From assembly GCA_017624235.1 (NCBI GenBank), contig JAGANL010000045.1, positions 1 to 64,000 on the forward strand: DNA of 64,000 bases. Reading direction: 5' to 3'. The notes beneath the pieces are model-generated. The model did no database searches. It was not told the DNA's origin and saw only the letters and a list, made by a program, of their open reading frames with translations. The translations under genes were made by a program, and so were the position numbers. How positions within the stretch are numbered: the first letter of the stretch is position 1; every line of letters begins with the position of its first letter. The stretch comes from Lachnospiraceae bacterium. Lineage in GTDB: Bacteria > Bacillota > Clostridia > Lachnospirales > Lachnospiraceae. Below are positions 1 through 10,736 of this stretch, piece after piece.

Positions 1-50
1 GCACCTGACTTTTAATCAGGTTGTCGGGGGTTCGAATCCCCCGTGCTTCA
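1..50 (+). tRNA. tRNA-Lys (anticodon TTT), 5' part cut off by window edge
   Basis: The 3' part of a tRNA is visible. The anticodon stem CCTGA/TCAGG (4-8, 16-20) holds a loop with TTT at 11-13, which reads lysine codons. The T-arm has GGGGG/CCCCC around TTCGAAT (31-37). The 3' acceptor strand is at 43-49 with discriminator A at 50. CCA is not encoded. The D-arm and 5' acceptor strand lie outside the window. Confidence 0.93.
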
Positions 51-57
51 TGATAGA

Positions 58-100
58 AGGTTGTAACAGATTCTATAATCTGGATACAGCCTTTTTTCTT
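58..100 (+). terminator. rho-independent terminator of the tRNA transcript
   Basis: An interrupted hairpin starts 7 bases after the tRNA. AGG, GTA and CAGATT pair with AATCTG, TAC and CCT across small internal loops, and a T-run (92-97) follows. The position directly after the tRNA supports the call. Confidence 0.65.
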
Positions 101-227
101 TCTGAAAATTTGATAAACAAGATGCAAAAACAAGAAAAACAATTATATAGTCCCATTTATAGTACACTGAATCATGTATTCTTATTTCAACAGGAAAAGT
201 GCAATGTTGAAAAGGAAGGTGTTTATT

Positions 228-335
228 ATGAAAGGATACTGGGTCGGAGATGGATATATGGGATATGTGAATGGAAATTATATGTTGTTTGCATGTGAAG
301 AGGATTATCTGGATTATATTTGTGAGGCGGCATAA
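228..335 (+). CDS. small hypothetical protein, 35 aa
   Basis: A 35-codon ORF with AAGGAAGGT about 7 bases before ATG. The peptide is rich in Gly and Tyr and begins MKGYWVGDGYMGYVNG, followed by an acidic, aromatic tail ending in CEAA. It has no signal peptide and no membrane segment. The Y/W-G-x-G-Y pattern followed by a YMLF segment and an acidic-aromatic end resembles small unnamed proteins I associate with clostridial genomes, but I cannot name a family. It sits alone between the tRNA terminator and the next promoter. Function unknown. Confidence 0.5.
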   Translation: MKGYWVGDGYMGYVNGNYMLFACEEDYLDYICEAA

Positions 336-381
336 GATGTATCAGTTTTATTCTGCGAGAAATGAATCCTTGTGCTGTATA

Positions 382-411
382 TTGCACGATAAAGCAGTAG
401 TATGGTATAAT
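382..411 (+). promoter_or_regulatory. sigma-A type promoter before the MFS gene
   Basis: TTGCAC (382-387) and TATAAT (406-411) are separated by 18 bases. The promoter lies 78 bases before the GTG start of the transporter. Confidence 0.6.
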
Positions 412-488
412 TTCCGTGTTTTAAAGTGTAAGGCTTAGAAGGTAAGGAACCATATCATTAGAATGAGGAACAGGCGGAGGAAAAAAGA

Positions 489-1676
489 GTGAGGTTATCA
501 TTTCGGCAGACAAAGTATGCAAGTTATATTGGCTATGTGACACAGGCAATTATTAATAATCTGGCGCCACTTTTGTTTGTAATATTTCAGGATGAATATC
601 AGATTTCAGTGGAAAAGATTGGACTACTGATTTCGGTTAATTTTGGAGTTCAGATTATTGTAGATTTTCTGGCAGCAAAATATGTAGACCGTATCGGATA
701 TCGAATCAGTGTGGTAGCAGCACATATTTTCTGTACGGTCGGGCTGATAGGACTGGGTCTTCTGCCGGTTATTTTCCCTTCTGCTTATGCAGGATTATTG
801 ACAGCAGTTATTATCAATGCAATTGGAGGAGGTCTGATCGAGGTTTTAATCAGTCCGATTGTAGAGGCGCTTCCAGGCGATGAAAAGGAGTCAGCGATGA
901 GTATGCTGCATTCCTTCTATTGTTGGGGCCATGTGGGAGTTGTTGTATTTTCTACGGTATATTTTAATGTAACAGGAATTGCAAATTGGCATTTTCTTCC
1001 TGTAATATGGGCAGTTGTGCCACTGTTTAATACGGTGCTTTTCAGTATGGTGCCGATTAAGACATTGGTAGAGGAAGGGGAAGAAATTCCGCTTCGTAAG
1101 CTTTTTCAGGTAAAAATATTCTGGCTGTTGTTTCTTATGATGGTATGTTCCGGTGCATCTGAGCAGGCGATGTCACAGTGGTCTTCCTATTTTGCAGAAA
1201 AGGGTCTGGGTGTTTCCAAGACCATGGGTGATTTGCTGGGACCGTGTGCATTTGCCTTGATGATGGGAATCTGCAGGATGATTTATGGGATACGCGGTTC
1301 TAAAATGAATTTGCGCAAGACGATAATGAGCTGCAGCGCTCTCTGTATTATCAGTTATTTGCTGGCTGTTTTTGCTCCGCATCCGCTGTTGGGACTGTTG
1401 GGATGTGCTATGTGTGGTTTTTCGGTAGGTATCATGTGGCCGGGAGTGTTTAGTCTCTCTGCGAAATGTTATCCGCAGGGAGGAACCGCTATGTTTGCGA
1501 TTCTGGCACTGGCCGGGGATCTTGGATGTTCATCCGGGCCGGGACTGGTAGGGTTATTGTCGAATATGAGCGGCGAATTAAAGTGGGGACTGTTATCTGC
1601 CATTATTTTCCCAATTCTGCTAATACTTTCTATTAAATTGCTCTTTTTTTTCATGCGGAATGATGATAAAATCTAA
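489..1676 (+). CDS. MFS family transporter
   Basis: A 395-residue protein made almost entirely of hydrophobic helices, the usual size of a 12-helix major facilitator. An MFS-like loop (DRIGYR, about residues 73-78) follows helix 2, and a Gly-rich segment (GFSVGIMWPG) lies in the C-terminal half. Substrate cannot be told; the overall look is of the sugar/organic-solute branch of MFS. The start is GTG, chosen for the purine-rich AGGCGGAGG at 472-480. The L,D-transpeptidase gene begins 30 bases downstream with no terminator, so the two may be cotranscribed from the promoter at 382-411. Confidence 0.82.
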   Translation: MRLSFRQTKYASYIGYVTQAIINNLAPLLFVIFQDEYQISVEKIGLLISVNFGVQIIVDFLAAKYVDRIGYRISVVAAHIFCTVGLIGLGLLPVIFPSAYAGLLTAVIINAIGGGLIEVLISPIVEALPGDEKESAMSMLHSFYCWGHVGVVVFSTVYFNVTGIANWHFLPVIWAVVPLFNTVLFSMVPIKTLVEEGEEIPLRKLFQVKIFWLLFLMMVCSGASEQAMSQWSSYFAEKGLGVSKTMGDLLGPCAFALMMGICRMIYGIRGSKMNLRKTIMSCSALCIISYLLAVFAPHPLLGLLGCAMCGFSVGIMWPGVFSLSAKCYPQGGTAMFAILALAGDLGCSSGPGLVGLLSNMSGELKWGLLSAIIFPILLILSIKLLFFFMRNDDKI

Positions 1677-1706
1677 GACAACAGAGTAGCATAGGTGCAG
1701 AAGCAG

Positions 1707-3152
1707 ATGGATAAGGAAAGACTGGAAGAAACGCTGGAAGGAACGAAAGAGAAGGAAAAGAGAAGAAGTCCGGATAAGTGGAAAAAGACGGTTTGGATCG
1801 GCATATCCGTGAGTCTGGTAATTGTGGCGGTGCTTTATGTTAGCGGCGCCATATTCTTTCAACAGCATTTTTATCCGAATACCTGGATTGATGGGGAAAA
1901 TTACGGATGGAAAAATGTAATACAGGTAGAAGACGATATTCGTAATCAGACAAAAAGCTACGAATTGGTCATATATGGACGGGACGGTGTGACGGATCGG
2001 ATACGAGGTGACGAGATTGAAATGGAACCTCTCTTTGATGGAAGTCTGGAAGAGATTCGGGAGAAACAGAATGGCTTCTTCTGGGTTCCGGCTTTGTGGA
2101 GTCCGAAAGACTATGAGATTCCCCGGCTGGTGAGTTATGACGATGCGTTGTTTCAAAGGAAGCTTTCTGAATTAGAAATATTTCAGAAAAGAAATATTGT
2201 TTCGCCGCAGGATGCGTACATAGGAGAATACGATGAGAAGACAAACAGTTATTCCATCATAGCGGAAAAGCCCGGCAGTGATATACATAGGGAGGAAGTA
2301 GTACAGGCAATAGAGGAGGCTCTTTCCTGTCTTCAGGAGGAATTGGATCTGGAGACGATAGACTGCTTTACCAAACCGGCTGTTACCAGTACGACAGCCT
2401 GGTTGAATCGTGTGGTGAATACGTTGAATAAATACGTATCGGCTAAAATTATTTATGACTGGAATGGAGCCAGAGAGGTCATTGATGGAACACAGATTCA
2501 TAATTGGCTTATGGTGAAGCAGAAGAATGTCGTTATTGATGAGGAGAAGGTCAGGGGTTATGTGAATGAGCTGGCCAAACGGAATGATACATTTGGTAAA
2601 AAGCGGGAATTTCAGACGACAGAGGGAGAAACCATTACCTTAAGCAGTGGGTCCTATGGATGGTGGAGTGATCGTTCCGGGGAAACAAAGGAACTGGTCG
2701 AGTTGATAAAAAAAGGGGAAACGGTGGAACGGGAACCGCTTTATCATGCCAGAGGTTATGTAAAGGGACAGAATGATATTGGAAATTCCTATGTAGAAAT
2801 TGATCTGGGACGGCAGCATCTGTATCTTTATATAGAAGGAGAGCTCGTGTTGGAAAGTGACTTTGTATCAGGCAATGTAGCCAGAGGCTTTGCCACACCG
2901 GCAGGGGTTTTTGGCTTGACCTATAAGGAACGTCATGCGACACTAAAGGGTACCAATTACGCGACTAAGGTGGATTACTGGATGCCGTTTAATGGTAATA
3001 TAGGAATGCACGATGCAGGATGGCGCAGCAGCTTTGGTGGAGATATTTATCAGACCAATGGTTCGCATGGATGTATCAATTTGCCGAAAGAGGCTGCAGC
3101 ACAGATATATGATAAGATAGAGCAGGGGTTTCCGATTGTCTGCTATCATTGA
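1707..3152 (+). CDS. L,D-transpeptidase (YkuD domain) with N-terminal membrane anchor
   Basis: Predicted cell-wall enzyme that forms 3-3 peptidoglycan cross-links or attaches proteins to the wall. A basic, charged N-terminus is followed by one membrane helix (about residues 32-54), a long extracellular region resembling the tandem PG_binding_4 domains found in clostridial enzymes of this type, and a C-terminal YkuD domain. The catalytic signature SHGCINLP is present with Cys at 456, and the upstream conserved His lies in GMHDAGW. ATG 1707 is preferred because AGGTG lies 9 bases before it; GTG 1695 in frame lacks a good ribosome site. The stop is followed closely by the HD-domain gene. Confidence 0.9.
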   Translation: MDKERLEETLEGTKEKEKRRSPDKWKKTVWIGISVSLVIVAVLYVSGAIFFQQHFYPNTWIDGENYGWKNVIQVEDDIRNQTKSYELVIYGRDGVTDRIRGDEIEMEPLFDGSLEEIREKQNGFFWVPALWSPKDYEIPRLVSYDDALFQRKLSELEIFQKRNIVSPQDAYIGEYDEKTNSYSIIAEKPGSDIHREEVVQAIEEALSCLQEELDLETIDCFTKPAVTSTTAWLNRVVNTLNKYVSAKIIYDWNGAREVIDGTQIHNWLMVKQKNVVIDEEKVRGYVNELAKRNDTFGKKREFQTTEGETITLSSGSYGWWSDRSGETKELVELIKKGETVEREPLYHARGYVKGQNDIGNSYVEIDLGRQHLYLYIEGELVLESDFVSGNVARGFATPAGVFGLTYKERHATLKGTNYATKVDYWMPFNGNIGMHDAGWRSSFGGDIYQTNGSHGCINLPKEAAAQIYDKIEQGFPIVCYH

Positions 3153-3174
3153 CAGACAGAACAGGCGGGAGTTT

Positions 3175-3714
3175 ATGGTTAGAAGGATTTTTTTCTGGGA
3201 ACAGCGGGAAGCGCGGCGTGAACGGAGACGGGCAAAGCAGAGAGCTATTATAGAAGAGGTCAGAAGAGAGGGCAGAGATATTCTGGAATCTCGAAATTAC
3301 AGACGGACGAGGGAGCACATCCAGCATGGCGATATGACGGTGCAGAGACATACGATGGATGTGGCCAGATACAGTGTCTTTATCAGCCAGAAGCTTAGAA
3401 TTTCATGTGACAGACAGGCGCTGATACGCGGAGCATTGCTGCATGATTATTTTCTCTATGACTGGCATGATAAGGAACATGTTAATATTGCACGGCTGCA
3501 TGGTTTCAGGCATCCGGGAATTGCGCTTAAAAATGCGGAGCAGGAATACGACCTGACAGATCGTGAAAAGGAAATCATTGAAAAGCATATGTGGCCGCTG
3601 ACGGTTGTTCCGCCTATGTGCCGAGAGGCGTGGATCGTAACGGCAGCAGATAAATACTGCTCTCTGATGGAGACGCTGCATCTGCATAAAAGATATAAAA
3701 GGAATAAAGAGTAA
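3175..3714 (+). CDS. HD domain-containing protein (predicted phosphohydrolase)
   Basis: A 179-residue protein with a very basic N-terminus (many Arg/Glu, likely helical) followed by an HD fold. The metal-binding pattern is visible: an early His (QRHTMDVAR), the HD doublet in ALLHDYFLYDWHD, a later His in IEKHMWP, and Asp in AADKYCS. HD proteins of this small clostridial group are usually annotated as phosphohydrolases; substrate is unknown. ATG 3175 is preferred over a TTG at 3136 because AGGCGGGAG precedes it. The decarboxylase gene starts 4 bases after the stop, so an operon with flanking genes is likely. Confidence 0.82.
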   Translation: MVRRIFFWEQREARRERRRAKQRAIIEEVRREGRDILESRNYRRTREHIQHGDMTVQRHTMDVARYSVFISQKLRISCDRQALIRGALLHDYFLYDWHDKEHVNIARLHGFRHPGIALKNAEQEYDLTDREKEIIEKHMWPLTVVPPMCREAWIVTAADKYCSLMETLHLHKRYKRNKE

Positions 3715-3718
3715 GAGA

Positions 3719-5212
3719 ATGAATTTTCCCGAACCTTATTTGTATGACAGATTAAAAGCATTGGCAGAGTCGGATTATTATCCGTACCATATGCCGGGAC
3801 ATAAACGAAATATGAAAGGGCGCCGTATGGACGCCCTTTATGAAATTGATATTACGGAAATTGATGAATTTGATAATCTGCATGCTCCAGAGGGTATCCT
3901 AAAGGATGCCATGAGGCGGGCAGCGGATTTTAATGGATCTGAGCATACTTATTTTCTGGTGAACGGAAGCAGCTGCGGTATACTTAGTGCATTGATGGCA
4001 TGTGCAGCAGGAGGCGGCAGAGTTCTCATGGGAAGAAATGCGCATAAATCTGCCTATCATGCTCTGTATCTCGGAGCGATGCAGCCGGTATATGTCATGC
4101 CTGAAATTGTGCGGGAATATGGGTTTCCGGGTGGAATCAGACCGGATAGGGTGCGCCTGTTGCTGGAGCGGGAAGAAAACATAGATGCAGTGTTTATCAC
4201 CTCTCCGACCTACGATGGAATATTGAGCGATATCAAAGAAATCGTTCGGATTGCGCACGAAAAAAAAATTCCTGTCATTGTAGATGAAGCGCATGGAGCA
4301 CATTTCCCACTGTTTTCGGAATATGAAACGGCGGTATCCTGTGGGGCGGATCTGGTTATCCAAAGTATACATAAGACTTTGCCGGCACCGACTCAGACAG
4401 CGTTGCTGCATGTGAACGGAACATTGGTGGATCGGGAAAAGGTGGAGCGTTATCTACAGATTTTTCAGACTTCGAGCCCTTCTTATGTGCTGATGAGCGG
4501 CATGGATGAATGTTTCCGCCTGTTGAAGGGGGAGGGAGCTGTACTGACAGAACGTTTTCGGGAGCGGCGAAGGATGTTTGATCACGGGATGCAGGGGTTG
4601 TCCTGTCTTCGGGTATATGGCGGCAAAGAGGATCGGAGTCTTTGGGCAAGCTATGGCATAAAGAACGTAGATATGGGAAAACTGGTCATATCTGCTAAGA
4701 ATATGCTAATAACCGGAAAAGAGCTTTACGAGAGACTGCGTATGAAGTATCATTTACAAATGGAGATGTCAACGCAGGCTTATGTACTGGCAATGTTGAC
4801 AATTCTGGACAGCCGGGAGGGCTGGAAACGTCTGGCAGAGGCAGTGATCCAGATTGACAGGGAGCTTTTAGAGGTATCCGGGGAAGGCTGTAGTATCAAT
4901 GAAGGACAGATGGAACAGAGGCGACGGCTTGGTGAGTTGTCCTGTTACGGGGAGAAAAATCCCGTCAGAATGCCTGTTTTTGCAGCGCAGAATGCAGAAA
5001 AGGAATGGATACCGATTGCAGAAGCGGAAGGAAGGATTGCGGCGGGAATGGTAAATCTGTATCCGCCCGGAGTTCCGATCCTGGTACCGGGAGAGGAAAT
5101 TATCGACGCCTTGATAGAATTTGCAGGAGGATGTCTGCAGGCAGGATTGAATTTACAGGGTATCTGCAATAAGGAAGAGGTGTTAATTCCTGTAGTACGG
5201 GAATTTCAATAA
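3719..5212 (+). CDS. Orn/Lys/Arg decarboxylase-type PLP enzyme
   Basis: A 497-residue fold-type I PLP enzyme of the SpeA/Orn-Lys-Arg decarboxylase group, which decarboxylates basic amino acids to polyamine precursors. Visible signatures are the N-terminal YHMPGHKRN, the substrate/cofactor segment FLVNGSSCGILSA, DEAHGAH with the cofactor Asp, and SIHKTLPAPTQ with the Schiff-base Lys at 219. The C-terminal decarboxylase domain ends with NLYPPGVPILVPGE. The length matches the short Bacillus SpeA type rather than the long inducible enterobacterial enzymes. Exact substrate (arginine, lysine or ornithine) cannot be decided from sequence. Confidence 0.88.
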   Translation: MNFPEPYLYDRLKALAESDYYPYHMPGHKRNMKGRRMDALYEIDITEIDEFDNLHAPEGILKDAMRRAADFNGSEHTYFLVNGSSCGILSALMACAAGGGRVLMGRNAHKSAYHALYLGAMQPVYVMPEIVREYGFPGGIRPDRVRLLLEREENIDAVFITSPTYDGILSDIKEIVRIAHEKKIPVIVDEAHGAHFPLFSEYETAVSCGADLVIQSIHKTLPAPTQTALLHVNGTLVDREKVERYLQIFQTSSPSYVLMSGMDECFRLLKGEGAVLTERFRERRRMFDHGMQGLSCLRVYGGKEDRSLWASYGIKNVDMGKLVISAKNMLITGKELYERLRMKYHLQMEMSTQAYVLAMLTILDSREGWKRLAEAVIQIDRELLEVSGEGCSINEGQMEQRRRLGELSCYGEKNPVRMPVFAAQNAEKEWIPIAEAEGRIAAGMVNLYPPGVPILVPGEEIIDALIEFAGGCLQAGLNLQGICNKEEVLIPVVREFQ

Positions 5213-5264
5213 AAAGCTTTAACAGTAAAAATATAAGAATCCAGAAAGGAGTAATTTTTATTTT

Positions 5265-6683
5265 ATGAGAAAAACAAAAATTATCTGTACCATTGGACCA
5301 GCATCCCAGAGTGTGGAAAAACTGAGGGAACTGATGCAGGCAGGTATGAATGTGGCAAGATTCAATTTTTCCCATGGTTCGCACGAGGAACAGAAAGGAA
5401 AACTGGCCAATGTACTCAAAGTGAGCCAGGAACTGAATCTGCCGGTAGCCACTTTATTGGACACAAAGGGGCCTGAAATCCGTCTGGGAGATTTTGCAGA
5501 CGGAAAAGTCCAGCTGGAGGCAGGCGCTAAATTCGTGCTGACAACCGAGGAAATCCTTGGAACAGCAGAGCGTGCTACCATTACCTATAAGAATCTCCGA
5601 AACGATGTAGAGACCGGAATGTCTATTTTGATTGATGATGGTCTGATTGAAATGGTTGTGGAGGAGATTACAGATACAGATATTGTTTGTAAGGTGGTAA
5701 ACGGGGGGCCGGTATCCAATCATAAAGGTGTGAATGTACCGGGTGCAAAGCTGTCTATGCCGTTTATCAGTGAAAAGGATAAGAGCGATATTTTATTTGG
5801 TATCGAGATGGGCTTTGATTTCATTGCGGCTTCCTTTACAAGGACAAAAGAGGATATTCTGGAAATCCGTGATATTCTGAAGGAGCATAAGAGTCCAATT
5901 AAGATTATTGCAAAAATAGAAAATCAGCAGGGTATTGAAAATATCGATGAGATAATTGATGTAGCAGACGGCATTATGGTTGCAAGAGGAGACATGGGAG
6001 TAGAGATTCCGCTGGAAGAGGTGCCGATTTTACAGAAGAAGATTATTAAGAAAGCTGTTTCCAAAGGAAAACATGTCATTACCGCAACACAGATGCTGGA
6101 TTCCATGATGAAGAATCCAAGACCGACCAGAGCCGAAGCAACGGATGTAGCCAATGCCATTTATGATGGTACGACAGCAATCATGCTTTCCGGAGAAAGT
6201 GCAGCGGGCTTATATCCGGTGGAAGCTGTAAAGACGATGGCCAGAATCGCAGAGCGTGCAGAGGCAGATATTGATTATCGCGCACGTATGATCCGGTTTA
6301 AGAATAAAGATGAAAAAATGGATGTAACCGGCGCAATCTCTTATGCGACATGTTCGACCGCCATGGAACTGGATGCTGCCGCGATCATAACGGTTACGAT
6401 GTCGGGATTCACAGCAGAAATGGTATCCCGCTATAAACCGGGCTGCCGAATTATCGGATGCAGTGTTAATCCGCGTGTATGCAGACAGATGGCATTAAGC
6501 TGGGGAGTATCTCCGGTGCTTATGACCAGAGAGGAGACGACGGAGGCGCTGTTTGATGAAGCAGTTCATGCTGCAAAAAAGGCGAAGCTGATCAAAACGG
6601 GTGATACGGTTGTATTGACAGCAGGTGTGCCGGTAGGTATTCCGGGAAGAACAAATATGATTCGTGTCATTGAAGTGGAGTAA
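5265..6683 (+). CDS. pyk: pyruvate kinase
   Basis: Converts phosphoenolpyruvate and ADP to pyruvate and ATP, the last step of glycolysis. The 472-residue protein opens with RKTKIICTIGPAS, carries the active-site stretch RFNFSHGSHEE, the signature IAKIENQQGIENID with the catalytic Lys, the metal-binding region VARGDMGVEIP and the ATATQMLDSM segment. It lacks the extra PEP-utiliser C-terminal domain found in some Bacillus enzymes. AGAAAGGAG lies before the ATG. A terminator follows directly, so it probably ends its transcription unit. Confidence 0.97.
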   Translation: MRKTKIICTIGPASQSVEKLRELMQAGMNVARFNFSHGSHEEQKGKLANVLKVSQELNLPVATLLDTKGPEIRLGDFADGKVQLEAGAKFVLTTEEILGTAERATITYKNLRNDVETGMSILIDDGLIEMVVEEITDTDIVCKVVNGGPVSNHKGVNVPGAKLSMPFISEKDKSDILFGIEMGFDFIAASFTRTKEDILEIRDILKEHKSPIKIIAKIENQQGIENIDEIIDVADGIMVARGDMGVEIPLEEVPILQKKIIKKAVSKGKHVITATQMLDSMMKNPRPTRAEATDVANAIYDGTTAIMLSGESAAGLYPVEAVKTMARIAERAEADIDYRARMIRFKNKDEKMDVTGAISYATCSTAMELDAAAIITVTMSGFTAEMVSRYKPGCRIIGCSVNPRVCRQMALSWGVSPVLMTREETTEALFDEAVHAAKKAKLIKTGDTVVLTAGVPVGIPGRTNMIRVIEVE

Positions 6684-6711
6684 AGAAAAGTGTATAATAA
6701 GTAATGCAGAC

Positions 6712-6753
6712 ACCCTGTGCTCATCGGGGATGATGAGCACAGGGTTATTTTCA
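6712..6753 (+). terminator. terminator after pyk
   Basis: A perfect 14-bp stem (ACCCTGTGCTCATC pairing with GATGAGCACAGGGT) is followed by TATTTTCATTTT. It separates pyk from glpK. Confidence 0.88.
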
Positions 6754-6759
6754 TTTTAA

Positions 6760-8304
<1,545 letters not shown>

Positions 8305-8345
8305 AGGAATAGCTGTGATAAAAGTCGAAACAGGAGGTGAGAGCG

Positions 8346-8786
8346 GTGGATATCAGGGTCAATCAGGCTGCGCAGGCCAATCAGGTGGAGCAGCAGAGAC
8401 AGGCGGCACAGGCAGATGGAACCTTTAAATTTACGTTGGCAAGTCGTGTAGAGGAAGAAGGACTGCAGGCCCGTCTGAATCTGATGATGGAAGAAATAAC
8501 CAGACAGGGAGACCGTATTTCCAGAAAGATGGATATCCGGGATATGAAACGCTACCGGGGACTCATCAAAGAATTTATGAATGAGGTTGTAAGCCGTTCC
8601 CACTCATTTTCAAGAGAAAATTTTCTGGACAGGAGAGGCCGTCACAGGGTTTATGGAATCATACGTCTGGTGGATGAGACGTTGGATGAGCTGGCACAGG
8701 AGCTTGTAAAGGATGAAAAGGATCATATAGCGATTTTAAATAAAATTGGAGAAATCCGAGGACTGCTGTTAGATATTTTTACATGA
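8346..8786 (+). CDS. yaaR: YaaR-like protein (DUF327)
   Basis: A 146-residue, mostly helical, highly charged protein without membrane segments. It matches the YaaR/DUF327 family in length, the central helical R-x-Y-x-G-L-I-x-E-F-M pattern ([14 protein letters not shown]) and the C-terminal [13 protein letters not shown]. The Bacillus subtilis order is yaaR-holB-yaaT(ricT)-yabB, and the same order follows here, which strongly supports the call. Molecular role is not established. GTG 8346 is chosen because AGGAGGTGA ends 5 bases before it; GTG 8337 in frame lies inside that ribosome site. Confidence 0.88.
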   Translation: MDIRVNQAAQANQVEQQRQAAQADGTFKFTLASRVEEEGLQARLNLMMEEITRQGDRISRKMDIRDMKRYRGLIKEFMNEVVSRSHSFSRENFLDRRGRHRVYGIIRLVDETLDELAQELVKDEKDHIAILNKIGEIRGLLLDIFT

Positions 8787-8822
8787 TGGATAGAAAAAGA
8801 AACGGAAAGAGGTGGACGGATT

Positions 8823-9815
8823 ATGGCAGCATTTAAAGATATTATCGGTCAGGAACAGTTAAAGGAGCATTTACAGACCGCAATACGTACCAATAAGGTG
8901 TCGCACGCATACATCATCAACGGAGAGAGAAGCTCCGGTAAGGAATTTATTGCGCAGGTTTTTGCGATGGCACTGCAGTGTGAGAGAGGAACGGAGGAGC
9001 CGTGTCAGGAATGTCATTCCTGCAAACAGGCATTGTCTCACAATCAGCCGGACATTATCCGGGTGACGCATGAAAAGCCAAATACGATCGGTGTCGAGGA
9101 TATCCGCAGTCAGATCAATGGTGATATTGCCATTAAACCGTACAGCTCACCGCGAAAAATCTATATTATGAACGAAGCGGAGAAAATGACCGTGCAGGCT
9201 CAGAATGCTCTGTTAAAAACTCTGGAGGAGCCGCCGGAGTATGCGGTTATCCTGTTACTCACGACAAATGTGGATGCCCTGCTTCCGACGATTGTAAGCC
9301 GGTGTGTCGTATTGAATATGAGGCCGGTACAGGACGAGCTGGTAAAAAAATATTTAATGGAAGAGCTTCAGATACCGGATTATAAGGCGAAGATTTGCGT
9401 AGCCTTCGCAAGAGGCAATATCGGCAAGGCAAAGATGTTAGCTTCCAGTGAGGAGTTTGACAATATTCGGGAAGAGGCAGTCACTTTGTTGAAATATATT
9501 GATGAAATGGAAATCAGTGAAATTACGGCCGCGATAAAGAAAATTATGGAATATAAAATTGATATCAATGATTATCTGGACATTTTATCGGTCTGGTATC
9601 GGGATGTTTTGCTGTTCAAGGCAACAAATGATGTCAATCACTTGATTTTTAAAGAGGAAATACAGTATATTAGAAAGGTAGCAAATAAGTCTGCTTACGA
9701 AGGCATCGAAAAAATCATTGATGCAATGGAAAAAGCCAAGAACAGGCTGAATGCAAATGTCAATTTCGATTTGACGATGGAATTGCTTTTGCTGACAATA
9801 AAGGAGAACTCATAA
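8823..9815 (+). CDS. holB: DNA polymerase III delta' subunit
   Basis: Clamp-loader subunit of the replicative DNA polymerase. The 330-residue protein begins with the typical FKDIIGQEQLKEHLQ, has an AAA+-like core with NGERSSGKEFIA, a four-cysteine zinc module (CERGTEEPCQECHSC), and the arginine-finger SRC motif (TIVSRCVVLNM). The sequence NALLKTLEEPPEYAV is diagnostic for the DnaX/HolB family. Its stop overlaps the ricT start (TAATG), so the two are translationally coupled within the yaaR-holB-ricT-trmN6 unit. Confidence 0.95.
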   Translation: MAAFKDIIGQEQLKEHLQTAIRTNKVSHAYIINGERSSGKEFIAQVFAMALQCERGTEEPCQECHSCKQALSHNQPDIIRVTHEKPNTIGVEDIRSQINGDIAIKPYSSPRKIYIMNEAEKMTVQAQNALLKTLEEPPEYAVILLLTTNVDALLPTIVSRCVVLNMRPVQDELVKKYLMEELQIPDYKAKICVAFARGNIGKAKMLASSEEFDNIREEAVTLLKYIDEMEISEITAAIKKIMEYKIDINDYLDILSVWYRDVLLFKATNDVNHLIFKEEIQYIRKVANKSAYEGIEKIIDAMEKAKNRLNANVNFDLTMELLLLTIKENS

Positions 9816-10729
9816 TGACGAAAGTAATCGGTGTACGATTCAGAACGGCGGGGAAGATTTATTTTTTTGACCCGGGAAAATTCAACATAAAGAAGGGTGA
9901 CAATGTCATCGTGGAAACGGCCAGAGGCGTGGAATTCGGAACGGTGGTAGGTGATCCAAGAGAGGTAGAGGACCATAAGGTGATTCAGCCGTTAAAACCG
10001 GTGCTGCGTATTGCGAATGAACGTGACAGGGCACAGGAAGAGGCAAATAAGCAGAAGGAGAAGGAAGCCTTTCGGATTTGTCTGGAAAAGATCAGGAAGC
10101 ATGGGCTGGAAATGAAGCTGATTGATGCAGAATATACCTTTGACAACAATAAGGTGCTTTTTTACTTTACAGCAGACGGAAGAATCGACTTCCGTGAGCT
10201 GGTAAAGGATCTGGCCAGTGTATTTAAGACCAGAATAGAGCTGCGCCAGATTGGTGTGCGTGATGAGACAAAGATCATGGGCGGAATCGGTATCTGCGGC
10301 AGGCCGCTGTGCTGCCACAGCTATCTGTCCGAATTTGCTCCGGTATCCATCAAGATGGCCAAGGAACAGAATCTGTCCCTGAATCCGACCAAGATTTCAG
10401 GAGTCTGCGGCAGACTGATGTGTTGTCTGAAAAATGAAGAGGAGACCTATGAGGAGTTAAACAGAAAGCTTCCGAATGTAGGGGACTATGTGACAACGGA
10501 CGATGGCCTGAAGGGAGAGGTGCAGAGTGTCAATGTGCTGCGCCAGCTGGTCAAGGTCATTGTCGAGACAAACGATGAAAAGGAAATCCATGAGTATCGT
10601 GCAGAACAGCTGCGGTTTCGGAAGAAGCATAAAAAAGAGAAAAAGGATATGTCCGATACCGAATTAAAAGAGTTAAAAGAGTTAGAGAAGCTCGAAAAGA
10701 AGGAGAAGCAGGAAAATCGTAACCTGTAA
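9815..10729 (+). CDS. ricT: RicT/YaaT, PSP1-domain regulatory iron-sulfur protein
   Basis: Homolog of Bacillus YaaT (RicT), which with RicA and RicF forms an Fe-S complex that promotes RNase Y-dependent mRNA maturation and stimulates sporulation and competence. The 304-residue protein contains a PSP1 domain; cysteines in GICGRPLCCHSY and GVCGRLMCCLKNE match the cluster-binding region. The last about 35 residues are an extreme Lys/Glu stretch likely to be disordered or coiled coil. It overlaps holB by one base. Family assignment is firm; the RicAFT role here is by homology. Confidence 0.93.
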   Translation: MTKVIGVRFRTAGKIYFFDPGKFNIKKGDNVIVETARGVEFGTVVGDPREVEDHKVIQPLKPVLRIANERDRAQEEANKQKEKEAFRICLEKIRKHGLEMKLIDAEYTFDNNKVLFYFTADGRIDFRELVKDLASVFKTRIELRQIGVRDETKIMGGIGICGRPLCCHSYLSEFAPVSIKMAKEQNLSLNPTKISGVCGRLMCCLKNEEETYEELNRKLPNVGDYVTTDDGLKGEVQSVNVLRQLVKVIVETNDEKEIHEYRAEQLRFRKKHKKEKKDMSDTELKELKELEKLEKKEKQENRNL

Positions 10730-10736
10730 AAGTGCA

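Noticed and set aside
50-298. An 82-codon frame starting inside the tRNA 3' end
   Set aside because: It runs through the tRNA terminator hairpin, has no ribosome site and overlaps the better-supported 35-aa ORF in another frame.
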